From NCBI GenBank assembly GCA_900239685.1, contig OENT01000057.1, positions 186,001 to 250,000 of the forward strand: DNA of 64,000 bases, read 5' to 3'. Each line of letters starts with the position of its first letter. Positions within the stretch are counted from its first letter, which is position 1. Shown piece by piece: positions 48,876 through 62,589 of this stretch. The DNA is from Rotaria macrura (lineage: Eukaryota; Rotifera; Eurotatoria; Philodinida; Philodinidae). The translations under genes and the position numbers were made by a program. The notes under the pieces were generated by a model, which searched no databases, was not told the origin of the DNA, and worked only from the letters and a program-made list of their open reading frames with translations.

Positions 48876-51253
48876 TCATAGACACATATTTCGAGTATTT
48901 TCATATAAACGATTGGAATAATGCTTTTGTTTGCCATGCACACTTGATCTATGTTGTTGATGATGATCAATGGATATTGTTGTTGATGTTGGTAATGAAT
49001 TTGATAATATAGAAATCGATTCATCTCGTTCATTTAATGTATTCTGTAATAACGGTGCTTGTAATTCAAATCGTTCATTACTAGAATCATCTGTTTCATG
49101 TTGAATAGGTGTTTTTGTTTGATTTACTTTTTTACTGCTCGTATTTAACAATTCATGTGTGACAGCGGGAGATATTATTGTTTGTGGCATGGCTACATCA
49201 GTAGTATGACTTTCAACAGTTGTTTGCTGTTGCGTTGTTGTTAATTGTCCCAGAGAATAGTTCAATACAGCAAATATTAATGGGACGAGTACAGAGAAAT
49301 AGATAAGATAAAAACGCATAACTATTGGATAAATACACGCAAGCAAACATGCTGATAAGACAAGTAGAAATCGAAGACATGATTTTGATAACCACTGTCC
49401 ACACGACTGTACTGTTGAATTTGATGATGATATAATGACTTCATTTGTTAGTGTCGTTGTTTCTACAGTCTGGACTAAATTAATACCAGATTGTATGTTG
49501 TCACTACCGATAACTTTAAGTGATGATAACGATGCTATAGAACTCGATTCTAGTTGATACTGTTGCTGTTGATGGTCAAAGAAAGAGCATCTCTTTCGAC
49601 ATAGGAAACAATTAGATATTTTCAATCGTAAATATACATAAAATAGAGCATCATATAATAACTTGAATATAGCAACCAACGATAAAAGTAAATTCATTAA
49701 TAATGGTATTAGATTAAATAGAACAGTTTGTATAAAACGATTACGATTGAACCATTCTTCGAGATAACTTATTTGTGTTGTACCGGGACAATAGACTGGC
49801 TTAGGTAATTTTTCATTTGAATCAATCGAATAAAGAAAAGGTATTGTAGCTGTAAATGAAAATGACCATACACAAATAACCGAACAAACGCCAAATCGAC
49901 GGAAAAATCGTCGAATACAACGACCAGATGATTGTAAAAATGTACGAGTTGACTGACGTTCGTCAGATGATAATGATGACGATGGTATAAGTAAGCATAA
50001 GATGAAATTTGCGTGCATTGCCACAATAGTGTAGGCTAAAATAATAAATGATAATCAGAAATATATTTAATTTTACATTATCTTTTATTGTTTTTTATTC
50101 ATTAAGTACAATCTTTTGAGATTTACTCTACAATGCAGTTAATCTTATGTTGTCTGCATTAAATCGCATGAAATAAAATGATAGAGAATTGAGTCTATCT
50201 GAATGAGCTGGAAAAAAACATACAAGAGATTTTTCAATCTTTATTACGGAAGAGTACTAGATGGAATGTTAATACCAAAGGCTTAGAGCTACAAAGAATT
50301 ATGAGAATAGCATCTTATCATACATCTAACAAAATCAAAGATGCACTATACATATTCTTAGTTTTTGAAACTTAATTTCATGATGGTTGCGAGTAATCAT
50401 CTAGAATTTTGTTTTCAAATATTATTTATAGATATACTGGATACGATAAATAGAAGACAAATTTTCATGATTTATATTATCGTGTTAAGATTGTTTGCTT
50501 GGCATTATCTCGTATTGGTCCAAATGAAATTCAGAAGTCTCATATACTTTCGTATTTGTACTCTATAATTTTCTCTAATTACAATGAACGATAAAAATTA
50601 TTCTTACATTTTTCTTTTATATTAATTTTCATTTTCTTATTACATCCTTTATCATTTAATAAATTATATATGTTAAAAATTATATATTTTGATACTTCTA
50701 TCAGATATTAATTGTTAACTCATGCACCGACAGAATACTAAATTCATGGATTACATCAAATATTTTTTGCGTTCCATGTACCGCTACAAAGCAAGAATAA
50801 GTTATGGTTAACATGACTTGTATTGATCTTTTCGTGGCTAATCCTGGCACTCAATTGATTAATTATTTTTTTCAAAGTCTTAAAAATGAACTCACGATTC
50901 TAGCGACGGAAAACTATTAAGTGAAACTACTGATGAGTGATTTCTTTTAGTTTTCTCTTTACAATAGAATGCATACCAAGAATGACTAGACACGAAGTCT
51001 GTAAATAATAGATTGCCCGACAATTGATTTCTGAGATAACTCGTGAACGAAATGTTTGAACCAGATAAAACACATATAAGCCATTAATAAATGAACTTGA
51101 TAGAGCCGTACTCGACAAATAGAAATTAACAGCATTACGAAACGAAGTAAATATCATCAGCATAGGTATAATTAGATTCAATACAACTAAACTTAATGAG
51201 GCTACTATTTCTATGAATAGCCATGTTGAAATTCGAGAAAATATAAATAACAT
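48876..51253 (-). CDS. Divergent class A-like G protein-coupled receptor
   Basis: Exons 51253-50977 and 50035-48876 (minus strand) splice in phase 1 to 1437 nt, 478 aa; the join (donor ggtatg, acceptor ttttag) falls inside TM3 and makes it continuous. Seven hydrophobic segments are visible: TM1 WLFIEIVASLSLVVLNLIIP, TM2 around FYLSSTALSSSFINGLYV, TM3 after the Cys in NCRAIYYLQ, TM4 with Trp in SVICVWSFSF, TM5 FNLIPLLMNLLLSLV, TM6 FLLVLSACLLACIYP and TM7 FSVLVPLIFAVLNYS. The third loop is long and has Gln and Ser runs, as does the roughly 130-residue C-tail. DRY is missing (ANF at that place) and NPxxY is not recognisable, so it is a strongly diverged receptor with unknown ligand. The start was set at the ATG at 51253. 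Confidence 0.75.
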
Positions 51254-54200
51254 TGACACTAGTACTGGTCACCATCGACTCTTTTGTTTTCTCATCAGTT
51301 CTTCGTGAGATCAATGTTTATCTAAAGTAAACAAAGAAATAATCTAATTTTTTTGATTCGTTTTCTATTCAATGACAACGAATAACTTCTAGAAATCGAT
51401 TGATCGATTCCCGCACGACTATATCCTTGACACATTATATTCAGATAAACAATACATACAGAAAAGGACTAATTTGATCTCAAACTCATTTTATCATCGT
51501 CATAAAAAGATTGAGAAAAAGAAAACTAATGTTGTTCGAGGTTGTTTTGTTCGCATGAGACTGGAGGCACACTTATAGACATAAAATGACATGTAATTAT
51601 TCTCTTCTTTCACACATAGATATATTTTTTTGAAAAAAACTGACAAACCAATAGACAGATCTTTGTCGAAAGAAGATAAAAAGAGGGAACCTATTGAAAG
51701 TCAATCATACAAGATTTATCTAAATTATATGTTAGTCAAAATGAAGGTTATCATAAACGTAGCAAAGTGAGTTATTTCTTTTATTGTAACAGACTGTGAG
51801 AACAGTTGTTACTTGTATCGACTCTCTTTAAGCAACGAATTGCTGTCTGAATAGTTCTGAACATAGTTACAGTCTAGCGAACGAAACGTTATAACTCGTC
51901 TTTAACAAAATCATTGAATCCCAGGTAGAAAAGGGTAATCATATGTCGATAATAACAATCGGCTTCTTTTTGTACCATAGAAAAAACGACATAATCAAAG
52001 TCTAAGAATTACGCACACTTCTCGCCAGTAAATACATACAACATTGCAAATTAATCAACAGCTCAGATAATACAGATCAAGAAAAGCGAAATGATGCTTA
52101 CAGCGTATTCATTTCACAATATCCAAAGCTTGCTTACGATCAAGGCTATTGTTCTAATTTCTTATTTCTTTTTCCTTTTTGTACACGCTATAGCCCGTAT
52201 CTCTATGACCCTAGATAAATAATCGAAGAAGAAAAGAGAATGTTTTCTTTTCTATCGGATTTTCTTCAAAGTGGCTAAATAAGATACGGAAGATGAAAAT
52301 CTTTCATGAATTTGATCTCCTTTTCATGCTCTGTTTCATAAAAAAAAAGAACGCTATATTTTAGAAGTCATCAGTGTTCTTCTTATTCGATTTTTGAAAA
52401 ACATCATTTGTTCTCCTTCATGCAACTGTCGCAATACATTTTTGTACTGGCCTATATTAGCAATCGAGAAAAAAACAAATTTATTAAAAGAACATGTACT
52501 CATAATAATCTCTTACAAATTAGAACATACATCTTCACTGAATAAAGCAATCTAGAACATACAAAAATCATCCATGATATTTCTATACATATATATATAT
52601 ATTATATGTATGATTCACTTGTCATAATCAAGAAGAAAAATGAATAGAACTGGTATCCGTAAATATAAGTGGAAGACACTAACATACATATGTGTGCATT
52701 CTTCATCCATCGAAATACAATACAAGGTCCTTGATAAATATGCACGAGTTATACTACTTGGTATCATTCAAAATGATCAACAACTATTTCGATAGACACA
52801 TAATAATACAACGAGTGTTTAATTAAATAAGAAACTTGATAAGTATTTCCTCAATTGATCTATTCTAATTAGAAATCAATTATTAATGTATTAAGAAATT
52901 TATCAGCAACTAAATGATATTTATCATAATACATCTATTAATAATTAAAAGAAGAACAAATCAGATCAATAAAGATAGTGTCTGTGTAGTAAGAGTAGTA
53001 GTTCTTCAATGTATCTATTAGAATATTTAATGTTAATCAATATTGATGTAAGATTTATGGAGTATCTTTCAAAAACATGTAAATACATGTGTTAGTTCTA
53101 GGATAACATTCGCTATAGTTTATTCAAATGATTAATGTTGTTATTCGTAACTCGATAAGTTGACGCATATTCTTCACGATTCTTGCTGTTCTACTCGTTG
53201 GCAGAGAAGCAGGAGAGAGAAAAGAAATAACTTCGGTTAATACAAATATTCTCATCATTATTCACACGTTCTATATCTTCATTTATTCTGTAGAATCGTC
53301 TATCTATAAGTAATATTAGACGCAATGTATTCATACTGATGTTTGCCCTTGAATGATTTCTATTATATACAGTATAGTATTCGAAGAATTGTCTTTTGTA
53401 ATCTGTCAATGATTTCTAGACTATGCATTAAGTAGTGCCATAGAGGAAATGCAACGAGTCGTTGTGGAATCGAGTTCACAAAAAATGTCGAAGACGTTAG
53501 AGTAGCTCGATAATATCTTTCAAGGAAGTTACACAAACAATTTTTTGATTATGTTTCTTTAGTGTACAAGAACAGAGTCAAAGAATTAATTCATGGAATT
53601 ATGTTTGACGTGTAGAATATTTATCGAACGTTCTCATAAGCTAAAATATTTCAGATAGACAAGGAATTTTCTATCGAAATTGAACCTAATATTCAATCCA
53701 GCACATATAATTCATTAGAGTTCAATCGTAACAAGATTTTATTTCATAAGATGAAAGGAAAATGACGACCTGATCAAAAAAAAATCAATCGATCAAGATT
53801 ACAGATTGTTTGTCTACTTCGTACGAGTTCCAATGTCAAAACCAATGACATATTTCGTTTTCGTAAAAAGAGAAATTATTCAACATACGATAGATACACG
53901 GAATTGATGTGGAAATTAATGGTTGCGCTTTTCTGTTCGAATATTTAAACCGGCAGTTTTGCTCATTGTCAAAGCTCACCCATACCATATAATTTCACGA
54001 TGAATAGTTCAGTGAATAAGCACACTGATACCACAATGATAACAAAAAATGATTTTATTACAAACCTGATATCGTTTTGTTTTCATTTCATATGAATTGT
54101 GATACTACACGTCGCATACCAAACACTTTTAAATCTAGTCTTGATTAGATTTCTTTCAAATGCATCTCATAAACAAGAATTAGACGAAACATGGTGATTG

Positions 54201-57200
54201 AACTACAAGTTATGGTGACAATAACAGATGGATTGTATTCAGCTACCTATAGAAAGTGATTCCAAACAATAGTTTTACTCGAATAATTTATTCGTTTGCT
54301 TTGCTGTATTAGTATAAAACGAAATTAATAACATCAGTTCATGTTAAAGACTGCCTATAACCTGATGATAATCTGCGCCTAGAAATTTTCATGTTTTTCT
54401 TGCTTGATTACAATTCTTTGATGAAAGAAGCGATGAAGTTAAAGAAATCGTGTTTCTGTCACTACATATAGCTACGAAGCAATATCCATAGTACTTCACG
54501 TGTCATAGTCGCTTGAAATTATATATGACATGTCAAATTATTTCTGGTGATAATTTGTAAATTTGAATTATTGAAGAGTCTCACATATTCTTCTCAGTCA
54601 TAACCATTGCATGAATGTCAGTGCTTTTATTTGAAAACTAATTTAGATAACAAGCAATCATCAATGCATGACAAATATAGCAATATTGAAATATTTTAGC
54701 AGATAATCAGAGTTATCTTTGAGATTAAAAAAAGATCATGAACAAAAGAAATGCTACGGTCGAGATGGCAATAAACATACAAACTTCTCGAACGATTATT
54801 TCAGATGATTGTTCAGTACAACATTCTTTAACGAAATCTTTCTAAACATTATCATTTGAATTTTGTACTGACTATACAAGAAACGACATCATACGTTTAC
54901 ATTCGCTGGCAGAGAAAGTCTATATAAAACTGCTTATGAATATCTTTTGAATTTGATTCATATACAGTAAAAAGCAATTTTCTCTATAAATAGATACTTA
55001 AGCAGGTTCAATTTCATACAAATATGTAAGAGTTGAACAGTGTAGTTAAGCTGAGCATTTATTTTTCTATAATTTCATCTTTTGTGAGTAGCACAAATTG
55101 TTTCGTCTGCATGTTTGATATTAAGTAGAGGATCCCTTAATATAAGCTATATTTTTCGGTATAGATTTATTTTATTCAGAAAAATATTGATCATTTCAAG
55201 GCTGAAGAATCATACTCTAATTTATCATTAGTTACTAGTATAAAAACCTTACTCTCGATGAGAATCGAAAATTCAAAGAATCATAAAAGCACGTTCCTTT
55301 TTTTCCATTGCTACATTTATTTCGTTTTATTTTCAGTAAATCGGTTGTTTCCTCATTATCGTCTTGAGAAATTCAATAAATGGCTTGACAGCAATCAGCA
55401 CATCAAGAAAACATTGCATTCCTTATTAATCAAAAATATAGAATGATAGATACATTGGTACATTAGAAACATAAATAAATTGATAAGCTGTTGAGATAAG
55501 TATAACGCTTATATAATCGATAACACGGAAAATCGTTATATGCACGCATAAAATCTAAAAATAGAGCTGCAATTAAGAATCAAAATTAACTATGAGACAA
55601 ATATTCTAATATAAGATCGTATAAAATGATCAGTATTCTTTACACAGAAATTTTTACTTATGATCAAAATTCGCAGATCGTTACAACTTTGGTTCAATTA
55701 AAACAAAAAGAATTCTACGACTAGTTCAGATTTGTTTACAACATCCATCAATGATCTTAATAGGTAAAATGAATTAATGACGTACCTATATGATGGTGTT
55801 TACATAAATCATCTAAAAGCATATAGGAAACAATGGATCACTTTTAGAAACAAATGCTCTAATCACTATCGACCCTATCTCATAGATTTGAGGAGCTTTA
55901 GTTTTAATAACAGTAATTTCCTGTTCTCATGTTCACAAGACCTGTAAATACTGACACTTTGATATTGTACATGTACATCAATGAACTATCGAAATTAGGT
56001 ATTTTTATCAACACTCTATTTCCCATGAGTGCCTTGTATATTGACCGTTAGCAATATTAGAAAATACATGATTTTAACAAATTTCTGACATACAATCTAG
56101 GTAGTCTATTCTGTAATTTAAGAATGGAGAATAAAACATTCCTTATCATGACTTTATGTCCATGTTATTCGTCTTACAACTGTCACGATTATGGGACTTC
56201 TGATTAACAAGGACATTTTTGTAATTATGTTTGTACCCAAGAGAAATGTACGAGTAATATTCATTGAGAAATAATGCATGGCATCAAATACAGAAGAGAT
56301 AGGAAAATATATTTAGGTCTAGTTAGATTAGATATCAACTTATGTTGGGTCAACTACCAATTAATTACATAGAATAATCATATAGATGATTTGATGCATA
56401 ACAGTGATACAGTTCACAAAGAATCGTTGTTTTCCGAAGTGAGAAACTTGATCTTGATATTTACTACAGACAACTATTTCGAATATAGTTCGATGGTCGG
56501 ACGAACTGAAGTTGTTATGTTTATTAGGATTAGTATACGAAGAGAAACTTTGTTAACTTATCTTATTCGTTGCTATCTGTATTCCTTTTCCTTGAAAAAT
56601 TTTATGCATCGGATTCGCTCTGTCTCTCTCTCGATATCAAGCATACAGGCTTCTAAATTATAAAATATTAATTATTTAGAGAATCCATGCTCGATAATTC
56701 CAGAAAACAAAGATAGAATGAAAATTTTGAAAGTCAAAAGCACGACAAATTTTTAGCATTCATATTGTTTTGTTTTTTAGGTGCTAGACCTAAAAGAGAT
56801 GGCGAATATATTGACTTTTAAGGAAAAAACGTAAAACTTAAATCACCTCTATTATTTACAATTAAACATATTACTATACTAAGCTAATTGCAGAAAAAGT
56901 AGAATGTCACATTATTCAAATAGCTTGGTTCAACATGATCTAATTCATAAGTTTTATGCACTCAATCAATAACTATTGATGAACATCGGATTACATCTTC
57001 TTTGATACATCACTGAACAGTCTGTCGAATAATTCGGCATTGTTATAAGCACTCGCATCACTTCTAAAACTATCTTTGCATTCATTGTTTCAGCATTCTC
57101 GCACAGTTATTTTTTCTTCAGTAGCCACATGTTTCCTGAGAATAGAAGCTGTTCAATTCTGGCTTCTAGAAACAGTAGCTTCAATCAAAAGATTCTTATG

Positions 57201-58059
57201 CTGACATTCCATTTGACTTGTATCGAACAAAATTAAGGAAACTAAATCAATTCCATTTTAAAATATTCACGCCAGTCAATTGACAAAAAAGTTGCTTGTC
57301 CATCATGAAATGTTGACTACAGTTGCTTTCGAGAAGTAGTAACAGGAGAACACAAACTAGATGTTCTCGTCAGAAAGTAAAACTTTCGTATAAAAAAGAA
57401 AATTGATGGTTATTATTTATAGATACTAGAAGTTTTTGTTTATTATTATTATACATGTGTTATGTCGACATCTAATAATAAGAAGTCGAGCTAAAGGACA
57501 TGTTATCATACCAATGGTTAGAAAATTTACACTAACACAGTTAGAGAAATAATTAATCAATACTTTCAGTCATCATTTTTATCTTACTTCAAACATAACA
57601 GATGTTGTACACATAGAAACTTGTTACAAACAGAAGCATATGTGTTGTCGAGTAATTATAAAAATAGATTGTGTCACATGGATGACACAAAGAAAAGAAC
57701 TTTATCATTTTCTACATACGTACATACGTAGATGGCATTCAGATTCTCTATGTTCTTATCAAGTTTAGATGATTCGAGTAAAATTTATGAGTTTAGTATG
57801 GAAAACTAGAGAAATACAAAAGATCTTGTGTTTCAACCTTTTCTCATGTCTCTATAGTTCTCAGATCTATATTATGCTACAAAGCCGCTGGATTATGGAT
57901 AGTAATTATTGCGGCATTTCACAATTTTTATTGATATCATCTTTTCAATATATTTCAAAATACATATGGATATACAAAATCTCTATCCGATACTTTCGCT
58001 ATAGCATGAAAATTTATGAGGAAAGAAATCGCAATTAAATGTAGAATTGAAGGGTTACA
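51254..58059. other. Gene-poor AT-rich stretch, first part
   Basis: About 6.8 kb with no recognisable gene, RNA gene or transposon end. The start should include the promoter of the minus-strand GPCR. Open frames are under 90 codons and have no family signature. A TA run occurs near 52590-52610. Confidence 0.45.
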
Positions 58060-59185
58060 TGAATTTCGGTCCACGGCAATTTCGGACTGGACTTTCGGCC
58101 CGGTCCGAAATTCGGGTGAATTTTCGGGCCAGGCTGAAAGTGACCTCATAATCCAAAAACAATAATTTAATTTTTTAAATTAATTGCTAATTATCATAAT
58201 GCTGAACAGGACGACTTAGTGCTGAGCAAGATGGCGCAGTACCTTACAGGATGAGTTTAGATAATACCATAGTTACAGCATCTGGATCAATGGCATTCTA
58301 TGTCAGTAGGTAAAAATGTAATATGAACTTCATATTTGATAAGTTCCAGTTTGGACAATCCATTGTTCGAATCATGGCTCACTGACTGAAAATAACTACT
58401 TGGAAATCAGCAATATCGGGTGTGCGAGAACATTGAGATCATCTTGTATTTGATAGAATGATGAATGCCTTTCCATGAAAGTATTTTCAGTGTTTTAGAA
58501 TTACGTTCTAAGACATTTCTCAGCAGTTCAAGTTTTTACTTACTAGACACTTATCATTCACTTTCTTCTGCAACGGCAGTTTCAAGCATCAATATTGGTG
58601 CCAACAGTGACAGTAACTGACAATATAAACAAAAGAAAACGTCGTTCTTATCAGCTAAGGGCTACTCCATATGGACCGAAGCAAAGAAGAGTAGAATCAG
58701 CAAAATAACAAAAAAAATATATTTTGTCGTTAAAATATTTAGAGATACTTTTTTCGTTTATCTTAACTTTCTTCTTTTGAACGTATTACTTGTCCATAGG
58801 TTTTTGTTTTATTTTGAATTTAAGAAAATGATCTTGCTATAAAAATCTGAACACATGTAATTAAAAATTTTTTAAATCGAAGCATTACTAACGCTGGAGA
58901 TGACACAATGATAAGCTCGCAATAGAAAAAAGGAGGAACATCACTTGGCAGTCCTCCTATTAAGACTACACTCTTTTACTTTGAGATATATTGTAAGGAA
59001 ATAAGAACTATCTCAAAAGACAGTTCCATTTTGGTCTTGAAACAGATAGCATAGCCTCACGTCATCCTGCTCAGAACGACGTCGTCCTGCGCAGCACTAT
59101 GATAATTAGCAATTATTTAAAAAATTCAATTATTATTTTTGGATTATGAGTTCACTGTCGGGCCGAAATTTTGGTCTCCCGAATT
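58060..59185. mobile_element. DNA transposon or MITE with long inverted repeats
   Basis: A left arm at about 58121-58238 is the imperfect reverse complement of about 59060-59172 over more than 100 nt; the best shared core is CTCATAATCCAAAAA followed by AATTGCTAATTATCATA. Outside the core, both ends carry TTTCGG/CGGGCC-rich sequence, in the left end in more than one copy. The middle (about 0.8 kb) has no recognisable transposase. No target duplication could be fixed, so the superfamily is open. Confidence 0.7.
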
Positions 59186-59801
59186 GAATATACGAACAAC
59201 ATTTACACGAGAATATACTTTCGTTTACGAATAATAACTGATACAGAAACAAATACATCAACTTCGAAACAAATTTACTCAAAAGATACAGCACATAGAA
59301 CAAGAAGCATGAAAGTTTTATCTTGGATCTGTTGGAGTTTATACATGCAGAAAGCTCGAGAACCAAAAGATTTAATGTTAGCAACAAAGTATCCGACTAC
59401 TTCCTCACATTGTAACATTACTGAAATCACGAGCTGGAAACGGTAAGACATTTTAAAACTGTTCCAATTCGTTCGGTTATAAATCGGTCTGAAACCGATG
59501 AAAATCCATCACAAATGACAGAAAGCTGTCGAGCTCACTGCATGAGAATTATTCCAGATAGTCAATATATGGTGGAAACTGACAAAGTTAGTTCCAGCTA
59601 TTACATCAATTAACTAATAGTTAGATAGAGCTATCCAAAAACTATGATTCAGTTCGTCACATTATGAATCCAGATACCTGAAAATTCTACCTTTTTCTCA
59701 TCAAAGTTCTCAGACAAAGTTGGACTAATGAGTACTACTTTGAAAAAATATTGTAGAGAATTTCAATAGTTGATGAAATATAATTAAAACTTTTAACTCA
59801 G

Positions 59802-60222
59802 GGTTGGAATCTGTTAGTGAATGATAAACCAATCCGATCTGGTTGGTTGAATAATCTAAACGGTCCGGTCGGTAAACTGATTGATTGGAGTCGTAAGTCC
59901 TATCCCTGAAAATTCCAGCACGAACCTGTGAAAAATTTTCGAATTCTTATAAAAGATAACCTTGGATATGATATAATTTAGCAGCACATGTGAAAAATAC
60001 TCATCACCATGAATCTTTTTAAAGAGAATCTCAGAAAAATAATTAAAATAAAATGCTTTGCGCACTTTTTCTCGCATTCTGACGGAAAAACATGAAATCT
60101 TAGTTTTTATGACCACAAAATAGTGCTAATAAAGGAGATTTCTCAAAGCTTTCAACCTGTGCGATTCCAATCTCTACTGATCTGGTCGACATTTTCAACC
60201 GATTTGGACCGATTCCAGTCTT
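59802..60222. repeat. Degenerate inverted repeat with GGAATC/CCGATT units
   Basis: The left part has ggttggaatctg, ccgatctggttgg and ggtccggtcgg; the right part has the roughly complementary gattccaatct, ctgatctggtcg and ggaccgattcc. Pairing is patchy, so this may be an old MITE or coincidence of GC-richer words in AT-rich DNA. Confidence 0.35.
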
Positions 60223-60611
60223 GCTAAAATCGATAAAAAGCAACTGTAACGTTCATTTTTTGCGACATTAATCTGCTTCTATTGCTGAAATTTATCAGTT
60301 ACTCAAAAATACATGAAATGTAGAATTTTTGATGTAGCCAGTACAAGTCATACTTATAACTGCTTAACTTTCGAAAACATGTTCTCTAGATAACAAAAAT
60401 AGGCATGGCCATAGATAGGTCCACTCATGTAATTGTTGTGTGAGTGTTGCTCTATTTTTCATTAGTAGTATAGACTCCCATGTTGCGAAAACTCGATCAG
60501 TTTTAGCGGTTCTTTACAAAGTTCGCCAGTCGACCGCGGCTCGCCTGTAGTTCTTCGATGAAGAGAATATGGTGAATGGCAATAGAACGAGAAAAATAGC
60601 AGGTATTTATA

Positions 60612-61483
60612 TATGTCGTGCCGAAGTTAAACTTCGGTACGTAGTTTTGTCGAAGTTGAACTTTGACACCCTTTCTTTATTGAAGTTGAACTTCGACAAG
60701 AACCTATTAGCCGTCATACTGTAAGTCTGACATGGCAATTACCAATTACGCACAGTCAATGGGGCTCTACTCGAACACTACTCTTTGAACCAAATATCCA
60801 AAGGACTAAGTTCAACAAGATTGTTGGTCCAAGACGTTTCAAACGATCTACCGAATTCCTTAAGAGTAATTGCTCGACTTCAAAGTGTTACCGGTGGTTC
60901 AGGAAGGCTGAAATGTGAATATAAAGGGGGTTGTAAGAGATATCAATGTTAATGGCAACTATCAAAGCTATTACCCAGATCGATGATTACGGATTCCATG
61001 AACGAGAGTTTACGACCATATACTACGGCGTAGACAACCGTATTTCGTCGTAATACATGGCTCAGTATTAAGATCGTATTTCTCCGTGGAGTATACAAAG
61101 GTATACAGTCGTTTCCGATCGCAAACGACCTTAGTAATAGATCGCATTTTACCGTACACGATCCGGAGAAATACGGTCCTAATACTGAGTCATGTATTAC
61201 ACTGAATTATGACCAAATACGGTCATGGCGGCCGTATCAAGATGTATATGGTCGTTAACGATCGTGAGGATTCGACCTGCGTATGTAACTTTCGCTGTCA
61301 TCATTCAGCATCTTGCGGCAATAAATAAGTTCTGTGCGCAAATATTTCGATCTAGTTTCTTTCGACAATCTATATTTGTCGAAGTTGAAATTTGATCATG
61401 CTGAACTTGCCGAAGTTGAAATTCGATAAAAAAAAGTTGTCGAAGTTTAACTTCAGCAACAAGTGTAACTTTGGCACGACATA
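60612..61483. mobile_element. MITE with TA flanks and GTCGAAGTTGAACTTCGAC repeats (872 bp)
   Basis: The ends are TATGTCGTGCC and GGCACGACATA, a perfect 11-bp inverted repeat, each flanked by TA, as in Tc1/mariner-type elements. Subterminal copies of the palindromic unit GTCGAAGTTGAACTTCGAC, several diverged, lie at both ends (about 60620-60700 and 61376-61470). The centre holds a second, nested hairpin at 61012-61255. No open frame resembles a transposase. Confidence 0.75.
61012..61255. repeat. Nested hairpin inside the 60612-61483 MITE
   Basis: Arms 61051-61086 and 61164-61199 match at 33 of 36 positions in inverted orientation, and the outer pieces ACGACCATATA (61012) and ATATGGTCGT (61246-61255) extend the pairing. 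TCGTATTTCTCCG/CGGAGAAATACGG is the core. It is locally less AT-rich than its surroundings and is probably a separate insertion. Confidence 0.8.
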
Positions 61484-62589
61484 TACACATGCTCGTTCGT
61501 GTAATTAGACAAAGTAATTAAGAAAAGAGTGAAAGGTTCAATTCACAACTGATTGTTTTTAGACCTAATTGTAAAAATTTATTTCGTCTTTTAAAAGATT
61601 AATAGTTTGATATTTATTTCTTTTTACATTATTGCTTTATATTTAATTTTCCGATTATTCTTTAAAATTTAATCTCTAAGTTATTGTTGAAAAACAGTTT
61701 CACATTAAGTTTCGTCGGCCATATTTTTCGATTCTTTTGCAAAGTTATTTTACGAATTCATTTATTAATATTTAGTTTGCAGATCTACTTTTCACATGTA
61801 ATTTTTATTTTTTTGATATTAACTATTCTGAATTTATGCTCCAACATAGTTTTCTGTGCAAGATTTTTTTGTTGAATACCATCTTTTTGAGTGAAAGAAA
61901 TGAATTTAATTCGAAGATTATTTTTGAATTTAAAACAACAATTGGTGAGACACAGACTCAAACAGTGCCGGTTAACTGTGGTTGACCGGAACGGTAAAAA
62001 AGCTAGTTTTTCTCCGGTTTTCATCACATAAGCTATTACTAATAGTTCGGTAATTATTACGTTTGAATCTTCACGTCAGTTTTAGAAAGCTATGAATCGC
62101 TAGAGAAATAATGAACTCGTCTCTTTTTTTTTCGAACAACAAAATATATGTAGGATCACGTGATAGAACTCTGATCTTAGTTCGAGCATTTTGTTTCTAT
62201 GTTGTTCTCATTTTATTATCCACAACGATTATTAAATTGCAGATCAATTATCCTTCTATGTCGAATCCCAATATTTTCCGTTCGACAAAAGTGCATTTCA
62301 GCATTTAATTCTACATGTATATTAATAACATTCACCTTAATGACAACGTTAAGAAAAATTTAATAAAACCAATATTTTACGATTAATATCAATTTATTAC
62401 GACCATAATAGATCAAATAAATTTCGAATGCATAGCGTAGAAGAATCTTTTTTTTCAAAATTAAATAGAAACAAAAGAAAATTTGCGAATCTTTTTGTAG
62501 CTTTTCATTTGATAATGGTAATTATTTCAATTGACGAAATATCATTAGTAGACTAAATTATTTCAGTAGAAAATAAAAGGTAAAAGGTA
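61484..62589. other. Non-coding region before the DUF4139-family gene's 3' end
   Basis: No gene is seen. The part near 62340-62589 should be the 3' UTR of the minus-strand gene. A short CCGGTT-containing patch at about 61960-62012 could be an element remnant but has no second end. Confidence 0.4.

Noticed and set aside
56391..56663. 90-codon plus-strand frame in the gene-poor stretch
   Set aside because: No motif, no coding-like codon use and no neighbouring exon that would extend it.
61959..62012. CCGGTT-rich patch resembling a hAT end (agtgccggttaac)
   Set aside because: No matching second end or target duplication was found nearby.
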